Shown piece by piece: positions 1-8,691 of a DNA stretch of 38,900 nt. The stretch covers positions 1-38,900 of the forward strand of contig JAURZI010000081.1 of NCBI GenBank assembly GCA_030653435.1, given 5' to 3'. The stretch is from Methylovulum sp. GTDB lineage: Bacteria > Pseudomonadota > Gammaproteobacteria > Methylococcales > Methylomonadaceae. How positions within the stretch are numbered: the first letter of the stretch is position 1; every line of letters begins with the position of its first letter. The position numbers were made by a program, and so were the translations under genes. A model generated the notes under the pieces. It saw nothing but the letters and a program-made list of their open reading frames with translations, did not search any database and had not been told where the DNA came from.

Positions 1-176
1 TGGTGTTTTTGCATCCGCCGCTGATAGTCCAAAAAGGATGGGCTTTGCGTGAAAAAAACCGAGAATGCACTTAACGCGGCGTCTTCCAGCGCATATTTCT
101 GGTTGTTGCCTGGTTTTCGATAATCAGGTAACGCATTAAACTCACTACGGATCTGTTCAACTATGTTCAAGTCCAT
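1..176 (-). CDS. Transposase, N-terminal fragment (runs off the window edge)
   Basis: A minus-strand reading frame opens with ATG at 174-176 and stays open to base 1, giving 58 codons with no stop. The peptide begins MDLNIVEQIRSEFNALPDYR and continues with a stretch containing ALSAFSVFFTQSPSFLDYQ. I recognise this as the N-terminus of a DDE transposase group common in methanotroph and other gammaproteobacterial genomes, probably of the ISNCY type. The catalytic domain would lie outside the window, so I cannot tell whether the element is intact. The 130 bases between this start and the lipoprotein gene should contain one end of the insertion sequence, but I could not identify a terminal inverted repeat with only one end visible. 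The family assignment comes from memory of similar proteins and is moderately sure. Confidence 0.6.
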   Translation of the reverse strand, partial: MDLNIVEQIRSEFNALPDYRKPGNNQKYALEDAALSAFSVFFTQSPSFLDYQRRMQKH

Positions 177-314
177 CTGTTCTATGCTGAGGATGTTTGG
201 TTATTGGGGCGTTGAAAAAACTTTATTTTAGCAAGGTTTTAAATTGGGAATTGCTGATTCGCTTGCGTGGTCGTTTTAGGCCCGCAAGCTCTGACTTCGC
301 ATCGCCCGTTTTAC

Positions 315-875
315 CTAACGGTAGCGATAATACGGATAAGGCCGATAAAACCCTCCCCAATAATACGGGTAATAGCCATAGAATGAATTGTAGGGGCCAT
401 AGCCAAAACCGCCATAGCCGCCATAACCATAAGGGCTGTTAAGCTCATAAGCGGGCCATTGATAAAGGGTGGTGGCGGCAACCAGCGGCAGGCGCATGGT
501 TTTTTTGCCGACGCTGCGTTCGATATCGCCTTTTAGAACACCTGCCACGGTAATTTCCGTGTTTTTGGCATAGATCGCCGGATCCAGGAATTCGGTGCTT
601 TTAAAAACAAAACGCCCTTCGCCGGTTTCGTCGGTTAAGGGGCGGCCATAATTGCCCAGGGGATAGGAAAGCACTTGTACCAGCGTATAGTCTTGTTCGT
701 TTTCCACGTCGATGATTACTCCTCCCCAGCGCACCGGCGCCTCTTTGTAAGACGCAAGGTTTTGGCTGGCCTGACGGTAGGAAAGATCGTAGAGCGGCGC
801 ATCCTGGATGGCGGGCGGCAGGTTTGAGCAGGCGCCCAGTAATAAACAACAGAGGGCCAGTAAATAAGATCTCAT
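315..875 (-). CDS. Slp/YeaY-family outer-membrane lipoprotein
   Basis: The 186-residue protein has a short signal peptide ending in a lipobox, Leu13-Gly14-Ala15-Cys16, so it should be lipidated on Cys16 and anchored in a membrane. The central part (about residues 27-145) has the Slp-family pattern: the VRWGGVIIDVEN stretch and the ending AATTLYQWP. The C-terminal 45 residues are rich in Gly, Tyr and Phe and look like a low-complexity tail added to the family core. The start is supported by AGGAG six bases before the ATG. In Escherichia coli the Slp paralogue yeaY neighbours tsaB and yoaA, the same neighbours as here, although here the lipoprotein gene is divergent from them. The exact role of the family, linked to envelope stress and stationary phase, is not settled. 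Confidence 0.85.
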   Translation of the reverse strand: MRSYLLALCCLLLGACSNLPPAIQDAPLYDLSYRQASQNLASYKEAPVRWGGVIIDVENEQDYTLVQVLSYPLGNYGRPLTDETGEGRFVFKSTEFLDPAIYAKNTEITVAGVLKGDIERSVGKKTMRLPLVAATTLYQWPAYELNSPYGYGGYGGFGYGPYNSFYGYYPYYWGGFYRPYPYYRYR

Positions 876-1088
876 ATACGCTCCTGATTAAGACGTGAAA
901 AGTTATCGTTTCGATAGGCCTATATTAGGGGAGTTCCCCACGCATTGCGTTATTGCTGATGGTATTCTTGAATACATTACCCTACTATGTCAGGTTTTTA
1001 TTGATTGCCGTAACTTTTCAATGGCTAGCGCCTTCCTTGTGACACGCTTTTTCGCCATGACAACTTTTTTTAATGACAACCTTTTTCA

Positions 1089-3017
1089 ATGACAGAATTA
1101 GAATCATTTTTCAGTAGCGGCGGCGCGCTGTCGACGGTTATCAATGCTTACCAGCCGCGGGTCGCGCAGGTGGAAATGGCCGAGGCAATTAGCGACGCCA
1201 TTAATCAGAATCGGCATCTGATTGCGGAAGCGGGCACGGGTACAGGCAAAACGTTTGCCTATCTGGTTCCGGCGATACTTTCCGGTAAAAAGACTATTGT
1301 CTCTACAGGCACTAAAAATTTACAGGATCAATTGTTTAATAAAGACTTGCCGCTAATCCGCAAGGCGATGAAAACGCCTTTTGTCGCGGCTTTGCTGAAA
1401 GGCCGCAGCAATTATTTATGTACGCATAGGCTGAAAAATGCGTTATCGACAACATTGGGTTTCAGCAAGGAAGATGCGGCGGCACTGGCAAAAATTAATG
1501 TTTGGGCCAAGCGCACCAAAACCGGCGATACGTCGGAAATGGCGGATGTGCAGGAATCCGACCCGATCTGGTATCAGGCCACCTCGACCATCGACAATTG
1601 CCTAGGCCAGGATTGCGCCGATTACGCCGAGTGTTTTCTGGTCAAGGCGCGTAAAAAAGCCCAGGAATGCGAGATTCTGGTCGTCAACCATCATTTGCTG
1701 TGCGCGGACTGGTCGATACGCGACAGCGGTTTCGGTGAGCTGTTGCCGAACGCCGAGGTGGTGATTATAGATGAGGCGCACCAACTGGCTGATACGGCTT
1801 CCAATTTTTTAGGCATTACCGTGGGCGCCAAGCAGTTGAATGATTTGGCGCAGGACGCGCTGATCGAGTATTTTAACGATGCCACCGATATTCCCGACTT
1901 GCGGGTCGCCTGTGAAGATCTGGAACATGAGGTTAAGGACTTGAGGCTGGCTTTCGGCATCGAATTGAAGCGCGGCGAATGGCAGGAACTGGAAAACAAC
2001 CCTAATATCATGGCAGGGTTGCAGGCCGTCAAAGCGCAACTACAGCGCCTGGCTAACCAGCTGGAGCTGGCCTCGGTTAAAACCAAAGGCCTGGACAGCT
2101 GTTTTAAGCGCGCGGAAGAACTGGCCCTGCAATTAAACGCCATTCTCGACGATAAAGGCGGCAAATGGATACGCTGGTATGAAATCCATAGAAAATCCTT
2201 CACGTTAAGCCGCACGCCGCTGGATATTGCCGGTGAATTCCGGCTGTTTATGCAGCAGCATAAGGCAACCTGGATTTTTACCTCGGCCACGTTAAGCGTC
2301 GCCAATAAATTCGATCATTTTGCCAATAACCTGGGCCTGACTGATGCGGCCAGCACGAGTTGGGAGAGTCCTTTCGACTATGCCCGCCAATCGCTGTTTT
2401 ACCACCCCAAAGGCTTGCCGCAGCCTAACGACCCCCAGTTTATCCCCTTGATCGTCGGCTTCGCGTTACCGGTGTTGCAGGCCAGCAAGGGCCGTGCATT
2501 TTTTTTGTTTACCAGCCACCGCGCCCTTAAGCAGGCCGAAGAATTGCTGAAAAATAAAATCACTTATCCTTTGCTGGTTCAGGGCAGTCGGCCCAAGGCC
2601 TTGTTGCTGGAGCAATTTAAGAAAGCCGGTAATGCCGTGTTATTAGGTACGTCGAGTTTCTGGGAAGGCGTCGATGTCAGGGGTGAAGCCTTATCCTGCG
2701 TGATTATCGACAAACTGCCGTTTGCATCGCCCGGAGACCCGGTCTTGAAAGCACGTTTGGACGCGATGACGCAACAAGGGCGCAATCCGTTTTTCGAGTA
2801 CCAAATACCTGCTGCGGTCATTGCGTTACGGCAAGGCATAGGCCGCTTGATCCGTGATGAAACAGACAGCGGCGTGTTGATGGTCTGCGATCCGCGTTTG
2901 TTAAAACGGGCTTATGGGCAGATATTTCTGGACAGCGTGCCGCCGATGCGGCGTACCCGCGAACTGGCGGATGTGCAGGCCTTTTTTGTAGAACAAGCCC
3001 AAGGAACTCAAGCATGA
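1089..3017 (+). CDS. yoaA: ATP-dependent DNA helicase, YoaA/DinG family (XPD-like, Fe-S)
   Basis: The product has 642 residues, close to E. coli YoaA. It is a superfamily 2 helicase of the DinG/XPD group, expected to unwind DNA 5' to 3' during repair. The Walker A motif AGTGTGKT is at residues 48-55. The DEAH box (VIIDEAHQ) is near residue 228. Four cysteines between the first motifs (Cys111, Cys171, Cys176, Cys182) match the 4Fe-4S cluster of XPD-like enzymes. Late motifs include TSSFWEGVDVRGE and the arginine-finger region ALRQGIGRLIR. The last bases overlap the tsaB start by ATGA, so the two are translationally coupled. No clear ribosome binding site precedes the ATG. Instead the unit ATGACAA plus a T run occurs twice just upstream, at about 1058-1085. 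Confidence 0.92.
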   Translation: MTELESFFSSGGALSTVINAYQPRVAQVEMAEAISDAINQNRHLIAEAGTGTGKTFAYLVPAILSGKKTIVSTGTKNLQDQLFNKDLPLIRKAMKTPFVAALLKGRSNYLCTHRLKNALSTTLGFSKEDAAALAKINVWAKRTKTGDTSEMADVQESDPIWYQATSTIDNCLGQDCADYAECFLVKARKKAQECEILVVNHHLLCADWSIRDSGFGELLPNAEVVIIDEAHQLADTASNFLGITVGAKQLNDLAQDALIEYFNDATDIPDLRVACEDLEHEVKDLRLAFGIELKRGEWQELENNPNIMAGLQAVKAQLQRLANQLELASVKTKGLDSCFKRAEELALQLNAILDDKGGKWIRWYEIHRKSFTLSRTPLDIAGEFRLFMQQHKATWIFTSATLSVANKFDHFANNLGLTDAASTSWESPFDYARQSLFYHPKGLPQPNDPQFIPLIVGFALPVLQASKGRAFFLFTSHRALKQAEELLKNKITYPLLVQGSRPKALLLEQFKKAGNAVLLGTSSFWEGVDVRGEALSCVIIDKLPFASPGDPVLKARLDAMTQQGRNPFFEYQIPAAVIALRQGIGRLIRDETDSGVLMVCDPRLLKRAYGQIFLDSVPPMRRTRELADVQAFFVEQAQGTQA

Positions 3018-3727
3018 AATTATTAGCGGTAGAAACGGCTACCGAAGCCTGTTCCGCAGCCTTGGCGGTAGACGGCGTGATCAGCGAGCGCTATGCCATC
3101 GCGGGCAACACCCATAGCCGACTGATCCTGCCGATGATAGATGGCTTGATAACGGAGGCAGGCTTAAGCCCCGGCGATCTGGACGGTCTGGCCTTCGGCT
3201 GCGGGCCGGGTTCGTTTACCGGTGTGCGTATCGCGACCGGTGTTATCCAGGGTATCGCATTCGGCCTGGATTTGCCTGTGGTGCCGGTGTCCACGCTCAG
3301 GGCCATCGCGCAGGATTATTTTGACGGCCAGGATAAGCATCATGGCGGGACTGATGTGGCGTTGGTCGCGATGGATGCGCGCATGGGCGAAATTTTCTGG
3401 GGCGTTTATCAACGTAATGATGACGGTTTTGCCGAATTGGTCGGTCAAGAAGCGGTGGCTCCGGCAACGGACATTGTATGCCCTGACCGGGTCGGAGTCG
3501 GCCTGGGTTCGGCCTGGGGAGTATACCGGGACGAGCTGATGACGCGCCTGGCGGGTCGGGTGAGCGCTTATCAAACGGATCATCTGCCCAGGGCCAGGGC
3601 AATAGCCCGTTTAGGCTTGCTGGGATTTAGGGACGGATCGGCCGTGCCGGTAGAGCAGGCGATGCCGGTTTATCTGCGCGATAACGTCGCCAAAAAAGAA
3701 TCAGAGCGGAAAAAACCAGGGGACTAA
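3014..3727 (+). CDS. tsaB: tRNA threonylcarbamoyladenosine biosynthesis protein TsaB
   Basis: This 237-residue protein belongs to the ASKHA-fold TsaB/YeaZ family. It begins MKLLAVETATEACSAAL and carries the diagnostic GCGPGSFTGVRIA segment near residues 62-74. TsaB is the scaffold that pairs with TsaD and TsaE to place threonylcarbamoyl on A37 of ANN-decoding tRNAs, an essential modification in most bacteria. It lacks the catalytic metal site of TsaD, as is normal for the family. The gene overlaps yoaA by four bases and is followed immediately by the cupin gene, so the three probably form one transcript. The yoaA-tsaB pairing also occurs in E. coli and supports both calls. Confidence 0.93.
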   Translation: MKLLAVETATEACSAALAVDGVISERYAIAGNTHSRLILPMIDGLITEAGLSPGDLDGLAFGCGPGSFTGVRIATGVIQGIAFGLDLPVVPVSTLRAIAQDYFDGQDKHHGGTDVALVAMDARMGEIFWGVYQRNDDGFAELVGQEAVAPATDIVCPDRVGVGLGSAWGVYRDELMTRLAGRVSAYQTDHLPRARAIARLGLLGFRDGSAVPVEQAMPVYLRDNVAKKESERKKPGD

Positions 3728-4102
3728 GTGATGCAAGCGCAGATATTAAAAGCCAACCCAGCCGATGAATACTATTTCGATGAAGGCTGTTTCATCTTGG
3801 AATTGTCCAATACCCCGACAGACCCTGAGGTATCGATTGCCAGGGCGCGGGTCCAGCCGGGCGTGACGACCCAGCTACACCGTTTAAGCGGGGTTGTTGA
3901 ACGTTATGTCATGCTGGCGGGCAGCGGTGTCGTTGAAATCGGCGGGCTTCCGCCGCAAACCGTATCGGAGGGCGATGTCGTCATCATTCCGCCGCAATGC
4001 CCGCAGCGGATCACCAATAGCGGCAGCGATGATTTGATTTTTTTGGCGATTTGTACGCCGCGTTTTACACATGGCGTTTATGAGGCGATGGCGTCAACCT
4101 GA
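3728..4102 (+). CDS. Small cupin-domain protein
   Basis: This single-domain beta-barrel protein has about 124 residues. It starts either at GTG 3728, directly behind the tsaB stop, or at ATG 3731. The first cupin motif can be read as the stretch from GVTTQLHRL to VERYVMLAGSG (about residues 44-69). The second is in SEGDVVIIPPQCPQRITN. Only some of the usual histidine metal ligands are present: His52 is clear, the second His of a classical HxH is a Leu or Ser, and the glutamate (VERY) is kept. A weak or altered metal site is therefore likely. Small cupins of this kind have diverse or unknown roles, and I cannot assign a substrate. It is probably the last gene of the yoaA-tsaB operon, ending before a strong hairpin. 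Confidence 0.8.
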   Translation: MMQAQILKANPADEYYFDEGCFILELSNTPTDPEVSIARARVQPGVTTQLHRLSGVVERYVMLAGSGVVEIGGLPPQTVSEGDVVIIPPQCPQRITNSGSDDLIFLAICTPRFTHGVYEAMAST

Positions 4103-4114
4103 AACGGTGACTGC

Positions 4115-4149
4115 AAGCCGTAGGGCATGCACTGCGTGCCCTACGGCTT
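4115..4149. terminator. Strong hairpin between convergent genes (GTAGGGC-type palindrome)
   Basis: Two 16-base arms (4115-4130 and 4134-4149) pair with a single G-T mismatch around a three-base loop. The arms contain CCGTAGGGCATGC and its complement. It lies in the 56-bp gap between the cupin gene and the oppositely directed cfa gene, so it could end transcription from both sides, although no long T run follows. Its core matches the dispersed GTAGGGCGTGCC repeat family found elsewhere in the window. Confidence 0.65.
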
Positions 4150-4158
4150 CAACAGACA

Positions 4159-5298
4159 CTAGCGCACCGAGGTATAACCGCCCGGCACGCCATTCTTGGA
4201 AAAGACGATTTGCCAAAGCTGGTTGTCGCGGGCGCGGAACGCACCGGCACAGGACAGCAGATAATACTTCCACATCAGATAAAAGCGGTGGTCGTAATTA
4301 TCAATAATGCTTTGCCAGTGGTTGGAAAAATTTTCAAACCAGCACATCAGGGTCTTGTCGTAATCAGCGCCGAAATTATGTACATCTTCCAAGACTAACT
4401 TCCCTTCCGCCGCTTTGGCAATCTGTTTGATGGATGGCAGCATGCTTTCCGGAAAAATGTATTTGCCCATCCACGCATCGACCGTGACGACCGATTTGCT
4501 GCCGCCTATCGTATGCAGCAGGAACAGGCCGTCATCTTTCAGGCAGCGGCGCACGACGCGCATATATTCGTTATAGTTTTTAAAACCGACATGCTCAAAC
4601 ATGCCGATGGACACGATATGGTCAAAGCTTTCGTTGAGTTCGCGGTAATCGACCAGACGAATATCAATAGGCAGATCAGCGCAGAGTTCCTGACCTAAGG
4701 CATGCTGTTCAGCGGACAGCGTCACGCCGACACAGGAAACCTGATATTTTTCTACGGCATATTTCATAAAACTGCCCCAGCCGCAGCCGATATCGAGAAT
4801 GATTTGTCCGGGTTGAAAGCCAAGCTTCCGGCAGATCAGGTCAAACTTATGCTCTTGCGCCTCATCCAGGGTTTTGGCTTTTTGCCAATAGCCGCAACTG
4901 TAAGTCAGGCGCTTATCGAGCATGCCCCGGTACAAGTCATTGCCGATGTCATAATGCCATTTGATCAGCTCCGGCGCGAGTTGCCGACTTTGCCGGTTGG
5001 TGACCAGTCCCCAGAGCCGGTTTATGAACGTTTGAGGGTCAACGATGACTTTATCCTCAAGACGGGCCAGGCAGATTTTATGGAACAGCTCATCCAGTTG
5101 CTGGCAATCCCACCACTCGTCCATATAGGCTTCCCCTAGCCCTAACGAACCTTGCGTGAGTATCCGCTGGTAAAGGTCGGCATTGTAAACGCGGATATCC
5201 CAGGGATTGTTGCCGTTAAAAGCGATGCCTGTGCCTGCCAATAACCGCTCCAGATTATCCCGGAACCTGTTCTGTGTGTGATCAATTAGTTTGCTCAT
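4159..5298 (-). CDS. cfa: Cyclopropane-fatty-acyl-phospholipid synthase
   Basis: The 379-residue protein is close to the 382 residues of E. coli Cfa and aligns over its length from memory of the family. The N-terminal domain contains WDIRVYNADLYQRIL and GEAYMDEWWDCQQLD. The SAM-binding motif ILDIGCGWGSFMKYA is near residues 167-181, followed by the family signature SIGMFEHVG and a C-terminal WFENFSNHW. The enzyme adds a methylene group from S-adenosylmethionine across cis double bonds of membrane phospholipids, usually in stationary phase or under stress. It acts at the inner face of the cytoplasmic membrane. It is transcribed towards the cupin gene and appears monocistronic. Its upstream side is a long gap with repeats, so its promoter must lie just upstream of 5298. 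Confidence 0.95.
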   Translation of the reverse strand: MSKLIDHTQNRFRDNLERLLAGTGIAFNGNNPWDIRVYNADLYQRILTQGSLGLGEAYMDEWWDCQQLDELFHKICLARLEDKVIVDPQTFINRLWGLVTNRQSRQLAPELIKWHYDIGNDLYRGMLDKRLTYSCGYWQKAKTLDEAQEHKFDLICRKLGFQPGQIILDIGCGWGSFMKYAVEKYQVSCVGVTLSAEQHALGQELCADLPIDIRLVDYRELNESFDHIVSIGMFEHVGFKNYNEYMRVVRRCLKDDGLFLLHTIGGSKSVVTVDAWMGKYIFPESMLPSIKQIAKAAEGKLVLEDVHNFGADYDKTLMCWFENFSNHWQSIIDNYDHRFYLMWKYYLLSCAGAFRARDNQLWQIVFSKNGVPGGYTSVR

Positions 5299-5930
5299 TT
5301 TATTATAATTATGATTGCGGCCGTTACGCGGTGTAGACCTATAAACTACCCTGCATAGCGGTGGGTTAGCGTATATTCCGCATAGCAGATGCGGAGCCTG
5401 CCGATGTCCCAGTCCTGGCTGAACCTACTCCCATCTGATCGAGAAAACGTCTAAGTTTTGAAAACCGGCAACGCCTGCCGTCATACAAAACGTAGGGCGT
5501 GCCGCGCGCGCCTTTTTCGGTACCGACCGCCGATGGCCCGCACAGCGCGCCCTACGGTGTGAAAGGGCTGAATAATGACCTCTGGCAAAATCTTCAACGC
5601 TTTTTGACTCAGATGGGAGTAAGTCCGCTGGACAAGTATCCTGTGCATAGTCATCTCATCATAGTGCATCTCCTAACAATGAAAGTGGAGAGTATAAACA
5701 GCGGATGTCTTATTGTTAATAGCTCTTTATCAATAGCTTGCACCAATAACGTGTAGATGTGTATTGGTACGCTAACGTCCATCCATCTTGCCCGCAGGAT
5801 AGGCCCGGAGATGGCGGCAATGGTTTGGGCTGCACAAAAATGCTTAAGGCTGTTATCATCATGGCGGACAGATGTTGTTAAACGCGGCCCGCAGCTTTGG
5901 CGGGGGGAGTGACAGGAGGGTAGGCAGATC
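5299..5930. other. Gene-free interval with a repeat element
   Basis: No convincing coding region lies between cfa and nirJ. Bases 5426-5621 form a possible miniature element, listed separately. The flanks (5299-5425 and 5622-5930) should hold the promoters of cfa and nirJ. I saw no clear sigma-70 or FNR-like site. A ribosome binding site (AGGAGGG) is about ten bases before the nirJ ATG. The short open frames here read through the palindrome and are not believable genes. Confidence 0.6.
5426..5621. repeat. MITE-like element with GTAGGG palindrome, copy 1
   Basis: The interval is bounded by a perfect 13-bp inverted repeat: TACTCCCATCTGA at 5426-5438 and its complement at 5609-5621. Inside is a GC-rich imperfect palindrome (5491-5556, ends CGTAGGGCG and CGCCCTACG) with the small palindrome TCGGTACCGA in its loop. 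A tail at 5557-5621 contains GCTGAATAATGACCTCTGGC and GCTTTTTGACTCAGATGG. Bases 5491-5621 recur in inverted orientation at about 24763-24891 with high identity, so this is a dispersed element. I did not find a convincing target duplication. Confidence 0.7.
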
Positions 5931-7094
5931 ATGTTTAGAGTAAGCCAGTACATGCGGGAATTGATAAGCCCTACGCCGTTAACACCGGCACGAAAACCTG
6001 CAGCGCCTGTCGTGATCTGGAATTTGATCCGCCGCTGCAACCTGGCTTGCAAACATTGCTATACCACGTCGGCGGATATTGATTTTCCGGGGGAATTGAC
6101 GACACCGGAGATTTATAGCGTGATGGATGATTTGCGGGCATTTAACGTGCCCGTGCTGATCCTGTCGGGCGGGGAGCCGCTATTGCACCCCGATATTTTC
6201 GCGATTTCGCGTCGCGCCAAGGACATGGGTTTTTATGTGGCCTTGTCCAGTAACGGCACGAAAATTTCGAAGGCTAATATTGATGACATCGCCGCCATTG
6301 ATTACCAATATATCGGCGTCAGCCTGGATGGCATCCAGGACACCCATGACCGGTTCCGTCGGATGCCGGGTTCTTTTGATGAGGCCTTGCGCGGCGTGCA
6401 TTTGTGCCTTGATAAAGGCATCAAGGTAGGTATCCGGTTTACCTTGACCCAGGATAATAACGCCGATTTCCCCGCTTTGTTGCAGTTGATGGATGATAAC
6501 GACATCGACAAATTCTATTTGTCACATTTGAATTACGGCGGGCGCGGTAACAGGAACCGCAAGGATGACGCCTTTTTTTCGATGACCCGCGAGGCTATGG
6601 AGCTGCTGTTCAATACGTGTTACGGCTGGTTACAGGCGGGTAAGGACAGGGAATTCGTCACCGGTAATAATGATGCCGATGCGGTGTTTTTTCTGCATTG
6701 GGTAGGCAAGAGATTTCCCGACCGGCTCGGGCATATCCAGGCCAAGTTGGAACAATGGGGAGGTAATGCGTCCGGCGTTAATGTCGCTAATATAGACAAT
6801 CTTGGGTATGTGCACCCCGACACGTTTTGGTGGCATTATAGCCTGGGCAATGTCCGTACACGGCCTTTTTCGGAGATTTGGCAGGACAGATCCGACCCGT
6901 TGATGGACGGGCTTAAGCAACGGCCCAGGCCTTTGGAAGGCCGCTGTGCCGGTTGCCATTATCAGGCGATATGCAACGGCAACACGCGGGTGCGGGCGGC
7001 GCAAACCACCGGGAATTACTGGGCCGAAGATCCGGGCTGTTATTTGACCGATGCAGAAATCACCGCGCCTGCTTTAACGCGCATGCCTGCATAA
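5931..7094 (+). CDS. nirJ: Heme d1 biosynthesis-type radical SAM protein NirJ
   Basis: The 387-residue protein has the radical SAM cluster motif Cys36-x3-Cys40-x2-Cys43 in RRCNLACKHCYT, then LILSGGEPLLHPDIF and VGVSLDGI-like strands typical of the fold. A C-terminal auxiliary iron-sulfur site is seen as Cys339, Cys342, Cys348 and Cys370. The N-terminus (MFRVSQYMRELISPTPL) and the PVVIWNLIRRCNLAC stretch are those of NirJ, which removes propionate side chains from a heme precursor on the route to heme d1 of cytochrome cd1 nitrite reductase. The related AhbC/AhbD enzymes of alternative heme synthesis are the main other possibility. No nirS, nirF or nirDLGH gene is nearby, so the physiological partner must be elsewhere or different. 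An AGGAGGG site precedes the start. Confidence 0.83.
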   Translation: MFRVSQYMRELISPTPLTPARKPAAPVVIWNLIRRCNLACKHCYTTSADIDFPGELTTPEIYSVMDDLRAFNVPVLILSGGEPLLHPDIFAISRRAKDMGFYVALSSNGTKISKANIDDIAAIDYQYIGVSLDGIQDTHDRFRRMPGSFDEALRGVHLCLDKGIKVGIRFTLTQDNNADFPALLQLMDDNDIDKFYLSHLNYGGRGNRNRKDDAFFSMTREAMELLFNTCYGWLQAGKDREFVTGNNDADAVFFLHWVGKRFPDRLGHIQAKLEQWGGNASGVNVANIDNLGYVHPDTFWWHYSLGNVRTRPFSEIWQDRSDPLMDGLKQRPRPLEGRCAGCHYQAICNGNTRVRAAQTTGNYWAEDPGCYLTDAEITAPALTRMPA

Positions 7095-7182
7095 AGCCGT
7101 AGCGGTGTTAGCTGTGCAAGGCAGACATGGCGCTAAGCTTAAGCGCAGGACTGAATCGGGCCGTTTTTTTAGGGGTTAAACT

Positions 7183-7911
7183 ATGTTAAAGAACCGTTTT
7201 ATCAAACAACTGTCCAGCAGCTTTCTGGATTTGCTGCCGATACTTGCAGTGGTGTTGATTTTTCAGGTTCTGGTCATACGCCAGCCTATGCCTGATGCGG
7301 CACAGCTCGTTGCCGGCACGGTCCTGGTCGTGCTGGGGCTGACGTTGTTTGTCCAGGGGCTGGAACTCAGCCTGTTCCCGATAGGCGAGGCTATGGCTTA
7401 TGCGTTTGCCCGCAAAGGCAGTTTGTCCTGGTTGCTGGCCTTTGCCTTTTGTCTGGGCTTTGGCACGACGATTGCCGAACCGGGATTGGCGGCAGTCACC
7501 AAAGAGGCGGCCGCTATTGCCAGCAAAGGCAACATCATTGCCCAAACGCTTGCGGCGCAGGAGCGTTATGCACTGGATCTGCGGGTCACGGTGGCGCTAT
7601 CGGTCGGACTGGCCATTTTGATAGGCGTCATCAGGATCATTCGGGGCTGGTCGCTACATTATCTGATGCTGGGCGGTTATTGTTGCGTGGTCGCGATCAC
7701 GCCTTTTGCGCCCGCCGATATTATCGGCATTGCCTTTGATGCGGGCGGCGTTACGACCTCAACAATCACGGTGCCGCTAGTGACCGCGCTGGGCGTCGGT
7801 TTGGCCACGGCGATTAAAGGCCGCAACCCGGTGACCGATGGTTTTGGCGTAGTGGCGTTTGCGGCCTTAATGCCGGTTATTTTTGTGCTGGTGTTCGGGA
7901 TTATCAGATGA
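7183..7911 (+). CDS. DUF1538 family membrane protein, first copy
   Basis: The 242-residue hydrophobic protein has about seven membrane segments. Two conserved stretches mark the DUF1538 family: [14 protein letters not shown] (about residues 92-105) and [19 protein letters not shown] (about 188-206), the latter followed by [10 protein letters not shown]. Polar residues in such broken-helix motifs are typical of substrate or ion sites in transporters, but no function has been established that I know of. It overlaps the next DUF1538 gene by ATGA and is about 90 bases downstream of nirJ on the same strand. Between them lie a small inverted repeat and a T7 run that could be a terminator. The start has a GGGG-type ribosome binding site nearby. 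Confidence 0.85.
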   Translation: MLKNRFIKQLSSSFLDLLPILAVVLIFQVLVIRQPMPDAAQLVAGTVLVVLGLTLFVQGLELSLFPIGEAMAYAFARKGSLSWLLAFAFCLGFGTTIAEPGLAAVTKEAAAIASKGNIIAQTLAAQERYALDLRVTVALSVGLAILIGVIRIIRGWSLHYLMLGGYCCVVAITPFAPADIIGIAFDAGGVTTSTITVPLVTALGVGLATAIKGRNPVTDGFGVVAFAALMPVIFVLVFGIIR

Positions 7912-8684
7912 TCGACGCGGTAAACCATTTTTTATTGACATTGTTGGCAACCTGCCAAAATATGTTGCCGATTGCCGCGATCATTGTCGTTTTTCAGTTT
8001 GTGGTGATACGCAAGCGTTTTACCCAGCTTAAGAAAATCCTGGTCGGCTTTGCATTCGTCATATTCGGTATCGCCTTTTTTCTCGAAGGCCTGGATATGG
8101 CGCTGTTCCCGCTAGGCAAGCTCATGGCGACGCAATTGACGGCCGCTGAGTTTCTCGGCACCGGTGCCGGCGAGGTGTTGACTTGGCGGTCTTACGCCTG
8201 GGTTTATGTGTTTGCCGCCAGTGTGGGTTTTGCGACGACCTTGGCTGAGCCTGCGTTACTGGCGGTTGCCCAAAAAGCCCAGCATATCTCAGGCGGAACC
8301 ATCAATGCCTGGGGCTTGCGGCTTGCCGTTTCGCTAGGTGTTGCCTTGGGATCCACATTGGGCACTGTTCGCATCATTACCGGCATAGAGCTGTATTATC
8401 TGCTGTTCGCAGGTTATGCCATCGTTATGATACAAACGCTATTCACCCCTAAGCTGATCGTTGCGCTGGCTTATGATTCCGGGCCGGTCACGACCTCAAC
8501 CGTTACCGTGCCATTGGTTACGGCATTGGGCTTGGGTTTGGCGAGCACGGTACCTGGACGTAATCCGTTACTGGATGGCTTTGGCTTGGTTGCTTTTGCC
8601 GGTTTATTTGCGGTTATTGCGGTACTGGGCTATGCCCAATTGGCCCAGTTGCTGGGCAAAGACAAACGTTCATCTACATCGTGA
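7908..8684 (+). CDS. DUF1538 family membrane protein, second copy
   Basis: The 258-residue membrane protein is homologous to the preceding gene product. Corresponding motifs are [13 protein letters not shown] (about residues 108-120) and [19 protein letters not shown] (about 192-210), again followed by [10 protein letters not shown]. The shared order of motifs and membrane segments indicates a gene duplication that gave two non-identical subunits, probably of one heteromeric complex in the inner membrane. The start codon overlaps the stop of the first copy, which supports equal, coupled translation. The gene is followed after seven bases by a P-II-like gene. Substrate is unknown, and calling it a transporter is inference from topology and partners. 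Confidence 0.85.
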   Translation: MIDAVNHFLLTLLATCQNMLPIAAIIVVFQFVVIRKRFTQLKKILVGFAFVIFGIAFFLEGLDMALFPLGKLMATQLTAAEFLGTGAGEVLTWRSYAWVYVFAASVGFATTLAEPALLAVAQKAQHISGGTINAWGLRLAVSLGVALGSTLGTVRIITGIELYYLLFAGYAIVMIQTLFTPKLIVALAYDSGPVTTSTVTVPLVTALGLGLASTVPGRNPLLDGFGLVAFAGLFAVIAVLGYAQLAQLLGKDKRSSTS

Positions 8685-8691
8685 GGCTGTT

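Noticed and set aside
895-1092. 65-codon open frame between the lipoprotein and helicase genes
   Set aside because: It has no ribosome binding site, resembles nothing I know, and overlaps the helicase start; the interval is better read as a divergent promoter region.
5499-5756. 85-codon frame across the MITE-like element
   Set aside because: It reads through the palindrome. The similar frame in the second copy (24712-24927, minus strand) is explained by repeat homology, not by a conserved protein.
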